Source: Streptomyces roseirectus (GTDB taxonomy: Bacteria > Actinomycetota > Actinomycetes > Streptomycetales > Streptomycetaceae). Taken from it: 64,000 nt of DNA. The position numbers and the translations under genes are program-made. The notes under the pieces are model-generated. The model ran no database searches and had not been told where the DNA came from. It worked only from the letters and a program-made list of their open reading frames with translations. Within the stretch, counting starts at the first letter, position 1, and each line of letters opens with the position of its first letter. The stretch covers positions 2,828,001 through 2,892,000 of the forward strand of contig NZ_CP060828.1 of NCBI RefSeq assembly GCF_014489635.1. Reading direction: 5' to 3'. Shown one piece after another: positions 56,208 to 64,000 of this stretch.

Positions 56208-58001
56208 GTGGCGGTCGGTGGGGTGGAGTGGCTGCGGGTGCCCGTCGGGGAGGACGCGGCGCGGTGGGTGACTCGGGACGGGTGCCGGCGGGTGCTGTTC
56301 GTCGTCCACAACGTCACGTCCGCGACCCGGCTGCTGGACGTGCTGCCGCTGTTCCACAGCGATCCCCGGGTGCAGTTGTTCGCCACGTGCACGGGGTCGT
56401 CGCCGTTCCTCGCCGGGGTGCCCGAGTTGCTGGCGGGGGTGGGGGTGCCTGTGGTGCCTTGGGAGCAGGCGAAGGGGACGGGGTTCGATCTCGCGGTGTC
56501 GGCCAGTTATGGGGGTGAACTAGGGCTGATACGGGCGAAGTTGGCGGTGTTGTCACATGGCGTCGGGTACAACAAGCGGCTGGCCGCGCCGAAACCGCAC
56601 GTCACGGAGACAAAGCAAGTACCCGACAAGGCACCGGTGTTCGGGCTCTCACCCGACTGGTTGCTCCGCGAGAACGGCGCTCCCCTCGCCACGGCGACCG
56701 TCCTCTCGCACCCCGAACAGCTCACCAGACTCCGCGAGTCGGTGCCGGAAGCGGCGGGCACGGCGGCCCTCGCCGGTGACCCCTGCTTCGACAGGATCCT
56801 CGCCGGTCTTCCCGAACGCGCCCGGTACAGAAGGGCGTTGGGAGTGGGCGAGGGGCAGAGACTGGTTGTCGTCAGCTCGACGTGGGCGCCCCGTTCGCTG
56901 TTCGGCGGTGACGCGACCGCGCACGACGACCTCCTCCCCTGGCTGCTGGACCGCCTGGCGACGGACCTCCCGGCGGACGAGTACCGCAAGACGGCGGTCC
57001 TGCACCCCAACATCTGGCACGGGCACGGCCCCGGCCAGGTGAGGGCGTGGCTGGACAACGCCCGGAGGGCGGGCCTGGACCTGGTGGACCCCTTGGAGGG
57101 CTGGCGCCAGGCCCTGATCGCGGCGGACTGCGTCCTGGGCGACCACTCCAGCGTGACGTACTACGCGGCGTCCATCGGCGTCCCGGTCCTCCTGGGCGCG
57201 TTCCCGCAGGGGGACTTGGCCCAGGACTCCCCGGTGGCGGCGCTGGGCCGCACGGCCCCGCACCTGTCCCGGCGAGGCAGTCTGAGGGACCAGATCGACC
57301 GGACGATCGCCGAACACGACCCGGCACGCTACAAGGACCTCGCGGAGCAGACGAGTTCGGCACCCGGCGAGTCGGCCTCCCTCCTGCGCCGCCTGTTCTA
57401 CGGCCTGTTGGACCTCCCCGAACCCGACACCCACCCCGCCCTCCTGGACCCCCTCCCCCTCCCCCCGTACACCCCGGCCCAACTCACCGCCCCGGTGCGC
57501 GTGTTCACCCGCCGCGGGGACACTCCCGCCCCGGAGATCGAGGTCACCAGGCACGCCGTCACCGGCGACACCCCCGACCCCTCGGACGACGAGCACGACG
57601 CCCACACGTCCGTCGACGAGGAGACCCGCGAGACGGGCCGGCTGGCCCTCGCGGACGTCGTCGTGCGCCGGGCCCGCGAGGACGACCCGCGCCTGGGCCC
57701 GCCGCCCGCGTGGACGGCGGAGACGCTGGCGAGGTACCCGTACTGCGGCATGGCGGTGTACGTCGACGGCCCGGACCGGTGTGTCGCGGGCACCCGGGAC
57801 GGCCACGTCGTCCGCCTGACGGCGACACCGGCCCCGGACGGCCGCGCGGACCTGTGCGACCCGGCGGCGTACGCGTCGGCGCTCTACGCGCACCTGCTCG
57901 AACACCCGCACCCACCCGCCGAGTTGACGGTATGGACAGGCACCCGGGCGCACCGCGTCAACGTCGCGCCCTACTCCCCCAGTTCACCCAGCCGCTCCTG
58001 A
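56208..58001 (+). CDS. TagF-like GT-B transferase homologue
   Basis: The 597-residue protein resembles CDP-glycerol glycerophosphotransferase/GT-B proteins. An N-terminal Rossmann half has CRRVLFVVHNVTSATRLLDVLPLF and VLSHGVGYNKR. A C-terminal half has GDPCFDRIL, RLVVVSSTWAPRSLFG, TAVLHPNIWHGHG and the nucleotide-site pattern ADCVLGDHSSVTYYAASIGVPVLLGAF (near residues 300-325). An acidic linker (about 440-490) and a C-terminal module of about 110 residues (RYPYCGMAVYVDGPDRC) follow. In streptomycetes such proteins are sometimes misnamed translation initiation factor 2. A GTG start at 56208 is used; one at 56223 is possible. The 3' end overlaps the convergent STAND gene by 31 bases. Confidence 0.7.
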   Translation: MAVGGVEWLRVPVGEDAARWVTRDGCRRVLFVVHNVTSATRLLDVLPLFHSDPRVQLFATCTGSSPFLAGVPELLAGVGVPVVPWEQAKGTGFDLAVSASYGGELGLIRAKLAVLSHGVGYNKRLAAPKPHVTETKQVPDKAPVFGLSPDWLLRENGAPLATATVLSHPEQLTRLRESVPEAAGTAALAGDPCFDRILAGLPERARYRRALGVGEGQRLVVVSSTWAPRSLFGGDATAHDDLLPWLLDRLATDLPADEYRKTAVLHPNIWHGHGPGQVRAWLDNARRAGLDLVDPLEGWRQALIAADCVLGDHSSVTYYAASIGVPVLLGAFPQGDLAQDSPVAALGRTAPHLSRRGSLRDQIDRTIAEHDPARYKDLAEQTSSAPGESASLLRRLFYGLLDLPEPDTHPALLDPLPLPPYTPAQLTAPVRVFTRRGDTPAPEIEVTRHAVTGDTPDPSDDEHDAHTSVDEETRETGRLALADVVVRRAREDDPRLGPPPAWTAETLARYPYCGMAVYVDGPDRCVAGTRDGHVVRLTATPAPDGRADLCDPAAYASALYAHLLEHPHPPAELTVWTGTRAHRVNVAPYSPSSPSRS

Positions 58002-60283
58002 ACCCGCCCCGCCCCGGCCAGATCCCCGAGCCTGAGATACCACTCCTCGGCAACCCGCAGATCGGCGGCCTCCTCCCCCCGCCGCCCACCCCGGCGATAC
58101 ACCCCCGCCCGCACCTCGACCGCATCGGCGAGCTGAACCCCGGCCCCCTCGGCGGTCATGACGGCGACGGCGTTGTCGAGACAGACGAGCGCCTGTTCCA
58201 GGTCCCCGGCGTTGAGGTGCAGCTCACCGAGGCACATGTAGACGCGCCCCTCGTTGTACCGGTCCCCGAGTGGACCGAGTGAACGGAACCCCACGAGCGC
58301 CCCGTTGAGCCGCCCGAGCGCGGCGTCGAACTCCCCGGCCCCGCTCTCGGCGCGCCCGGTGTGCAGATCGAGCAGCGCGACGGCCCGCGCCTTGTCCGCC
58401 CACCCGTCGTCCCCGTCGGCGACCCGCTCCCAGATCCCCCGCGCCTCCTGGAACCGCCGCCCGGCCTCCCGCCAGTTCCACAGCCGCAGTTGGAGCAGCC
58501 CGGCCGTCTCGACGGCACTGGCCTCGCCCCGCAGGTGCCCGCAGGCGCGGTCGGCGGCGACGGCTTCGGCGAGCGCGTCCGAGGCGTCGTCCGCGCGCCC
58601 GACTCCCATGTAGGCGAAGGCGAGTTGGACCAGGACGCGGCCCACCGCGCGCGGGTCCCCGAACTCGGCGGCCTGCCTGCGGGCGGCCTCGGCACCGAGG
58701 AGGTGGGTGTCGATCCACTGCGCGTGGAACCCGAGCCGCAGATGCAGGCTCCACATGGCCTCGCACAACTGCCAGACGAGGTCGTCGAATCCGTGGTGGG
58801 CGGCGGCGCGGATCACGGCGGCGGTGTTCTCCCGCTCGCGGCTCAGCTCTTCCAACGCCCGCTTGGCGTCGCCGGGTTGAGGCTGCTCGCGCAGGTTCCG
58901 GTAGGCGGGACCCACCCGCCAGCGCAGCGGCATGACCTGGTGGTCGGCGCGGGCGGTGGACTTGAGCGTGGCGACGGCGACGCGGCGCACGGCGGCGGCG
59001 ACGCGCCCGTGACCGTCCTCGGTGAGGGCCAGCTCGCGGGCGTGGGCGCGGGCGGCGTCGTGGAAGCGGTAGCGCTCCTCGGCGACCTCCTCCAACAGGT
59101 GGACGCGGGCGAGGAGTTCGAGCAGGGAGCGGGCCGCGCTCTCATCGACGCCGGCGGCCTGCGCGGCGAGCGGGACGGTGAGGGCGGGCCAGGACCAGGA
59201 GCCGAGCGCGCGGTAGAACGCGGCGGCGTCCGGGGCGAGTTCGGCGTAGGAGACGTCGTGGGCGAGGCGTACGGGGTCGTCGGTCACCGGGCTTCCTCCC
59301 GCGTCCTGTCGTAGCTCCCGGGCCACCCGCTCCCAGCTGAGGTGTTCGCGTTCGGCGAGTCCGGCGCCGGTCGTGCACACGGCGAGCGGGTACCCGCCGG
59401 TGCCCTCGGCCACCGCCCGGACGGCCGCCTCCGGGGCGGCTCTTCCCACCGTACGCGTGAGCAGGAGCATGGCGTCCTCGGTGGACAGCGGGGTGAGCGT
59501 GCGCGGGCGGGCGCCGTGGTGGGCGGTCAGGCGGGTGAGCCGGTGGCGGCTCGTGACGAGGGTCAACGAGGTGGGCGAGGCCGGGATCAGGGGCATGACC
59601 TGGGCGTCGTCGTGCGCGTTGTCGAGGACGACGAGGAGGCCGCGGTCGGCGGTGAGCGTGCGGTAGAGGTCGCGTTGGCGGGCCTCGTCGCCGGGGATCC
59701 GGTCGGGCGCGACGCCGAGGGCTTCGAGGAAGCGGGCGAGGACGTCGGAGGGGGTGAGGGCGGTGGCGGCGGAGTCTCCGGCGAGGTCGACGAACAGGTC
59801 GCCGTCGGGGAAGCGTTCACGCAGCCGGCTGCCGCCCCGGACGGCCACGGCGGTCTTGCCGATGCCGCCGGGTCCGGTGAGCACGCCGACGAACGGGCCG
59901 TCGCCCTCGTCGGGCAGCGCCTCGATCCACTCGACGACGTCCTCGCGGTCGGTGAAGACGGAGGTCGACGGCGGCAGCATGCGGGGGCGGGCGGGGGCCG
60001 TCGGGGCGGTGCGGCGGGCCAGCCAGGACGCCTCACGCAGCCACTCGGCCACTTCGTCGGCCAACTCCTGGGAGTTGCCGGAGAGTTCGAGCAAGTCGCG
60101 GGCGGCGTCGGCGCGTTCGGACTCGGTGACCGGCAGCGTGGCGCCGGCTTCGGGGCGGGCGCGGCCCAGCAGGCTGTAGAGCCGTTCGGAGATCCGGCGC
60201 CCCGCCTCGCCGCCCGCGCCGGACAGGGCGCCCGAGGCGACCGTGCTGACAGCCGAGAACGCCAACCCCATCAACGGTTCCAC
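57971..60283 (-). CDS. STAND NTPase with NB-ARC and TPR domains
   Basis: The 770-residue protein begins with a short hydrophobic stretch (LMGLAFSAVSTVASGALSGAGG). It has an NB-ARC ATPase (about 120-400) with P-loop LTGPGGIGKTAVAV, Walker B GLLVVLDNAHDD and sensor LTLVTSRHRLTRL, then a winged-helix linker and C-terminal tetratricopeptide-like repeats (about 500-770). It is like the AfsR C-terminal half without a DNA-binding domain, and so is probably a signalling or defence switch. The GTG at 60283 has GGGGAG upstream. It is divergent from a WD40 gene. Confidence 0.88.
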   Translation of the reverse strand: MEPLMGLAFSAVSTVASGALSGAGGEAGRRISERLYSLLGRARPEAGATLPVTESERADAARDLLELSGNSQELADEVAEWLREASWLARRTAPTAPARPRMLPPSTSVFTDREDVVEWIEALPDEGDGPFVGVLTGPGGIGKTAVAVRGGSRLRERFPDGDLFVDLAGDSAATALTPSDVLARFLEALGVAPDRIPGDEARQRDLYRTLTADRGLLVVLDNAHDDAQVMPLIPASPTSLTLVTSRHRLTRLTAHHGARPRTLTPLSTEDAMLLLTRTVGRAAPEAAVRAVAEGTGGYPLAVCTTGAGLAEREHLSWERVARELRQDAGGSPVTDDPVRLAHDVSYAELAPDAAAFYRALGSWSWPALTVPLAAQAAGVDESAARSLLELLARVHLLEEVAEERYRFHDAARAHARELALTEDGHGRVAAAVRRVAVATLKSTARADHQVMPLRWRVGPAYRNLREQPQPGDAKRALEELSRERENTAAVIRAAAHHGFDDLVWQLCEAMWSLHLRLGFHAQWIDTHLLGAEAARRQAAEFGDPRAVGRVLVQLAFAYMGVGRADDASDALAEAVAADRACGHLRGEASAVETAGLLQLRLWNWREAGRRFQEARGIWERVADGDDGWADKARAVALLDLHTGRAESGAGEFDAALGRLNGALVGFRSLGPLGDRYNEGRVYMCLGELHLNAGDLEQALVCLDNAVAVMTAEGAGVQLADAVEVRAGVYRRGGRRGEEAADLRVAEEWYLRLGDLAGAGRVQERLGELGE

Positions 60284-60354
60284 GCAGCACTCCCCAACTC
60301 GCCGGTGCGGAAATCGTATCCACAAGATCCCAAGGGGCGGCAGGGAGGCGGAAG

Positions 60355-61449
60355 ATGGCGTTTTTCTTACCGAGTGCCATGATTTACACACACTCCGCTA
60401 CCGTTCGTTCTGTGACTGGCTTGCAAGCCGCGCTCCGGGGACTGCTGGGAAGCGGTGTCGTCGAAGCGCTGAATCTCTCCGCGTCCATGCGACCGGCCGG
60501 CCCGCGCCGAACTCGCCCCGCCCACCACCCTCGTTGGATCCCCGTCCTCCTCACCACCCTCGCGCTCGTCCTCACGTGTCTGACCACGGCGGCGGCGCAG
60601 GGGGTGATCCCCACGCCGTGGACGAAGCCGGCGCCGGCCGGAGGGACGGTCCCGGAGGTCCGGTGGACGCGGGTCGGTGAGGTGCGGACTCGGGTCGGCG
60701 AGGTGATCCTCGCGTTCTCGCCGGCGGACAGGAACCGCCTGCTGGCGGCGGGGACCGGCGTGGAGGAGTGGGACGTGCGGGACGCGGCACGCCCGAGGCG
60801 GGCGCACGTCTGGCGGACGCCGCACCCCGTGACGGTGCTGGGCGTCGACCCGGACCGGCGGACGGTGGTGGCCGCCTCGGGCAGGCAACTCCTGTCCTGG
60901 GAGGGCGGGTCGGGGATGCTGTCGCGGCTGGAGTCCACCCCCGAGGCCCGCGAGGTGAAGGCGGTCAGGAAACGCGCGAGGAGCCTCGACATCGTGGTGC
61001 GGCGCTCGGACAGCCTGACCGTGCTCCAGGAGGCCGGCACGACGGACGACTCGGGTCGGTACGGTTTCATGACGACGGCCGGTTTCCCCCAGGCGACCCA
61101 CGCCGCCCAGTTCTCCCCGGACGGCGACTCCCTGGCTCTCGCGGACGACTTGGGCAACGTCCAGCTCTGGGACCTGTCCCGGAACTACGAACCCACGCCC
61201 AGGGGACGCCCGTTGAACACCGGCGCCCGCCTCCCTCGCGCCCTCGCGTTCAGCCCGGACGCCGCCCTGCTCGCGGTGATCGGCCGCGACGGAGCCGTCC
61301 GCCTGTGGGACATCAGGCACCCGAGCCGCCCGCACCCACTGGGCCACCCCGTCGGCCGACCGGCCACGTCGCTCGCGTTCAGCCCGGACTCCCGGCTGGT
61401 CGCGACGGCGGACACGGACGGCAACGTCACCCTGTGGCAGCGGAGTTGA
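60355..61449 (+). CDS. membrane-anchored WD40-repeat protein
   Basis: The product (364 residues from 60355) has a transmembrane segment RWIPVLLTTLALVLTCLTTAAA (near 60-80). A beta-propeller region follows, in which several WD40 blades end in WD or LWD pairs (VEEWDVRDAARP, VQLWDLSRN, VRLWDIRHPSRP, VTLWQRS). About five to six blades are visible, a minimal or incomplete propeller. The start is uncertain: the ATG at 60355 has GGGAGG upstream but the first 20 codons are unusual and include a rare TTA (bldA) codon; the ATG at 60487 fits coding bias better. It converges on the large WD40 gene at 61457-64000, with seven bases between. Confidence 0.78.
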   Translation: MAFFLPSAMIYTHSATVRSVTGLQAALRGLLGSGVVEALNLSASMRPAGPRRTRPAHHPRWIPVLLTTLALVLTCLTTAAAQGVIPTPWTKPAPAGGTVPEVRWTRVGEVRTRVGEVILAFSPADRNRLLAAGTGVEEWDVRDAARPRRAHVWRTPHPVTVLGVDPDRRTVVAASGRQLLSWEGGSGMLSRLESTPEAREVKAVRKRARSLDIVVRRSDSLTVLQEAGTTDDSGRYGFMTTAGFPQATHAAQFSPDGDSLALADDLGNVQLWDLSRNYEPTPRGRPLNTGARLPRALAFSPDAALLAVIGRDGAVRLWDIRHPSRPHPLGHPVGRPATSLAFSPDSRLVATADTDGNVTLWQRS

Positions 61450-61456
61450 CGCACAC

Positions 61457-64000
61457 TCACTCGCACGGCGGCGCGTACGGAAGATCCGCCGAGACGTGCT
61501 CACGCCACGCCTCCTTCGTCATCGCCGTACGGCTCGCCGCGCACACCAGCGCCCGCGCGCGGCCCATGTCGGTCTGCCAGAGGCGGACGGTGCCGTCGCC
61601 CCCGGTGCTGACGAGGGCGCTGTTCGGCAGGAAGCGCAGGCCGGAGACGGTGCCGACGTGGCCGGTGACAGGGTCGCCGTACAGACCGGTGTGCGCGGGG
61701 TCGGTGGTGTTCCAGAGGCGGATCTCGCCGCCCGCGTCGCCGCTGGCGAGGAGGGTGCCGTCGGGCGAGAAGTCGACGGAGTGAAGCATCGCCCCGGCGG
61801 TGAGGGCGCCGCCGGCCTCGCGCGGGGCGCCGGAGCCGGAGACGTCCCAGAGGTGAATACGGCTGTCACCGCCCGCGGTTGAGAGGAGGCGGCCGTCGCG
61901 GCTGAGGGCGACGGCGAAGACGACCTGCGGGGCGATGGCGTACCCGGTCATCACCGGCACCGTGCCCCGCCCGGTCCGCCAGGCGCGCAGCAGGCCGATC
62001 ATGTCGCCCGAGTACACCTTGCCGCCCGTGGGCCCGGCCGCCAACGCCCGTACGGGCAGGGTGAGTCCGCCGAGGTCGCCGCCAAGTGCCGTGGGCCGGG
62101 CCGGATTAGCGGTGTTCCAGGCGCGCAGTCCGCCGGCGTACCGGTTGCGGATCTCCAGGTAGGCGACGGCGAGCGTGTCGCCGTCGGCGCTGAAGGCGAC
62201 GGCCGACACCGGGTGCCCGGGGCCGGCCAGCGGGGGCGCGAGGGCGACCGGCCGGGCGGGCGAGGAGACGTCCCACAGCCGGACCTCGCCGGTGAACTCC
62301 CCGGTGGCCAGCACGGGTTGACGTCCGGGGCGGAACGCGAGCGTGTTCACCGCCCCGGCGAGCGGCGGGAGTTCACCGAGCCTGACGAACCGGTCCGGCA
62401 CGGAGACGTCCCACAGCGTGACACGGTTGCCGGTGGCGACGGCGATGCGCCGCCCGTCGGGGCTCGCGGCGAGCGCCAGCACCTCGTCGCCGATCAGCAG
62501 CGCCGGGGGCAGCCGCCACACGCGGACGAGTCCGTCGGCGCCGCCACTGACGACCGTACGGCTGTCGGGGCCGAACGCGAGGGCGCTGACGAGACCCGAA
62601 TGGCCGCGCAGCGCAGGGGAGATGAGGCGGGCGCGGGCCGGGGCGCGGACGTTCCAGAGGTGGACGCCGCCGGAGGTGTCGCCGGTCGCGAGGAGCTGCC
62701 CGTCGGGGCTGAAGGCGACGGTGTTGACGGCCGCGCGGAGCATGAGCTGGTTGACCTGGGGGAGGCGGGCCGGGCGCGTGAGGTCCCACAGCAGGACCCG
62801 GTAGTCGCTGGAGGCGGTCGCGAGGGTCCGGCCGTCGGGGCTGACCGCGACCTGGTTGACGACGAGGCCGTGGCCGCGCGCCGGGTCGGGCAGCGGCTTC
62901 GGGCGGGCCGGGTCGGTGACGTCCCACAGCTTCAACAGGGCCGCCCCGGTGGCTCCTTGGGCGGTTCCGCCGCCCACGACGAGGACCTTGCCGTCGGGGG
63001 TGAGGGCGACGGAGTTGACGCCCTGGCCGCGCACGCTCAGCGGGGTGCTGAGCCGGCGCGGGCGGCGCGGGTCGGCGAGGCTCCACAGCTGGACGTCACC
63101 CATGAGCTGGGCCGGCGTGCCGGGTTTGCCGAAGCCGCTGGTGGTGAGGCCGACGGCGAGGGTGCGGCCGTCGGCGCTGAGCGCGAGGCTCCCGACCGTC
63201 CCGGCGGAGACCCGCACGGGCGCGGACAGCGGCTGCGGGCGGGCCGGGTCGGACGCGTCGAGGACGCGCAGCAGACCGTCCGAACTCCCCCAGATCACCA
63301 GCTTGTTGCGCGCGTCGTGGACGACGGGCTGGATGCCGCCGGTCTTGGTGCCGGCGCGCGTCGGCGGGCCGGCCGGGGTGGGGGCGGCGGTGCGGGGGAC
63401 GTGCCAGGCGCGCAGCCGGCCGAGGGTGTCGGCGGGGGTGGAAGCGGCGGTCAGGAGCCTGCCGCCGGGGCCGAACGCGACGCTGTGGACGAGGCCGAAC
63501 CGGTCGGGCAGGGTCTGCGGCAGCACCGCGCCCGACGCGGTCAGCAGCCGGGTGCGCAGGGCGTCCGTGGGCCTCATCCCATAGGCGGTCAGGTCGAGTT
63601 GGGCGGCGAGCGCGCTGTCCGTGGCGCGCAGCCGGTCGGCCTCGGCGGTGACCCGGTTGAAGATCGCCTCGTCCCGCTGCTCGACGGCCTCCCGGCCCCG
63701 GTCGAGCGCGTACACGGCGAGCGCGGACGCGGTCAGGGCGAGCACGGAGACGACGGCGACGGCGCCCCGGCGCAGCCCGCGGCCCCGGCGCTGGTGGGTT
63801 CCGGAGGCGCGCAGGAAGTCGGCGGCGAGCGGGGTGACGTCGGCGGGGTCGGCAACTGCCGTCCAGGAGCGGGCCAGTTCGAGGCGGGCGCCGCGCAACA
63901 GGGCGTCCTTGTCGCGGCGTCCGCTGTCGGACCAGCGCGCGGCGGCCTCCCACACCTCCTGGCGGACCAGGGTGCCCTCTTTGCGGGGCGCGATCCACTC
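61457..64000 (-). CDS. STAND/WD40 protein, 5' end beyond the window
   Basis: The 847 visible residues are open to the right edge. The first part (EWIAPRKEGTLVRQEVWEAAARW ... RSWTAV) resembles the end of an nSTAND1-type NTPase domain. A transmembrane segment GAVAVVSVLALTASALAVYAL and the coiled AVEQRDEAIFNRVTAEADRLRATDSALAAQLDLTAY follow. Next comes a long chain of WD40 blades (about 12-14, VQLWSLADPRRP, LKLWDVTDPARP, VLLWDLTRPARL, VHLWNVRAPARA, VTLWDVSVPDRF, VRLWDVSSPARP and others), enough for two propellers. The NTPase domain itself is off the window. Confidence 0.88.
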   Translation of the reverse strand, partial: EWIAPRKEGTLVRQEVWEAAARWSDSGRRDKDALLRGARLELARSWTAVADPADVTPLAADFLRASGTHQRRGRGLRRGAVAVVSVLALTASALAVYALDRGREAVEQRDEAIFNRVTAEADRLRATDSALAAQLDLTAYGMRPTDALRTRLLTASGAVLPQTLPDRFGLVHSVAFGPGGRLLTAASTPADTLGRLRAWHVPRTAAPTPAGPPTRAGTKTGGIQPVVHDARNKLVIWGSSDGLLRVLDASDPARPQPLSAPVRVSAGTVGSLALSADGRTLAVGLTTSGFGKPGTPAQLMGDVQLWSLADPRRPRRLSTPLSVRGQGVNSVALTPDGKVLVVGGGTAQGATGAALLKLWDVTDPARPKPLPDPARGHGLVVNQVAVSPDGRTLATASSDYRVLLWDLTRPARLPQVNQLMLRAAVNTVAFSPDGQLLATGDTSGGVHLWNVRAPARARLISPALRGHSGLVSALAFGPDSRTVVSGGADGLVRVWRLPPALLIGDEVLALAASPDGRRIAVATGNRVTLWDVSVPDRFVRLGELPPLAGAVNTLAFRPGRQPVLATGEFTGEVRLWDVSSPARPVALAPPLAGPGHPVSAVAFSADGDTLAVAYLEIRNRYAGGLRAWNTANPARPTALGGDLGGLTLPVRALAAGPTGGKVYSGDMIGLLRAWRTGRGTVPVMTGYAIAPQVVFAVALSRDGRLLSTAGGDSRIHLWDVSGSGAPREAGGALTAGAMLHSVDFSPDGTLLASGDAGGEIRLWNTTDPAHTGLYGDPVTGHVGTVSGLRFLPNSALVSTGGDGTVRLWQTDMGRARALVCAASRTAMTKEAWREHVSADLPYAPPCE

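Overview
This 64 kb window is high-GC chromosomal DNA of an actinomycete, almost certainly a Streptomyces. Coding regions have very strong G/C in the third codon position, GTG starts and GTGA/ATGA gene overlaps are common, and the gene order gatCAB - rmdB - ligA - mnmA - opp - SseB pair - gcvT/gcvH - glyA - sdaA is, from memory, that of the Streptomyces core chromosome (the SCO5469-SCO5501 stretch of S. coelicolor). I see no rRNA or tRNA genes, CRISPR arrays, prophage or insertion sequences.

Region 1 (1-24 kb) is core genome, mostly on the minus strand. It holds an MMPL transporter with a GNAT acetyltransferase; the gatC-gatA-gatB amidotransferase operon with an extra 80-residue protein coupled to gatA; the cyclic-di-GMP protein RmdB; ligA preceded by a short cobalamin-independent methionine-synthase-like gene; and tRNA thiolation genes (cysteine desulfurase, MnmA) among small housekeeping genes (LOG protein, DUF427, SDRs, amidase). 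A FabR-like TetR regulator faces two tiny membrane proteins across a shared operator region, and a WYL regulator faces a maleylpyruvate-isomerase-like protein.

Region 2 (24-44.8 kb) starts with 1.2 kb of degenerate tandem repeats between convergent genes. Next come a thioesterase, a membrane-anchored esterase, a TRIC-type channel, a secreted M1 aminopeptidase and a complete five-gene oligopeptide ABC importer. Two SseB-family proteins and a P-loop kinase follow, then a tandem glycine riboswitch controlling gcvT-gcvH-glyA, a second block of GC-rich repeats, and sdaA. This forms a glycine/serine catabolic neighbourhood.

Region 3 (44.8-54.8 kb) is the accessory highlight. A six-gene cluster (upp, HAD phosphatase-DUF4243 fusion, pseudouridine-5'-phosphate-glycosidase-like enzyme, indigoidine-type NRPS, MFS exporter, divergent GntR regulator) matches the known minimycin (C-nucleoside antibiotic)/indigoidine (blue pigment) clusters. 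Its NRPS carries an extra C-terminal PptA-like tautomerase domain. That domain also has its own apparent Shine-Dalgarno and GTG start placed exactly before the catalytic proline.

Region 4 (54.8-64 kb) holds an SRPBCC protein, an unidentified protein, a TagF-like glycosyl/glycerophosphotransferase-like protein, and a group of STAND/TPR and WD40 signalling proteins; the last gene runs off the right end.
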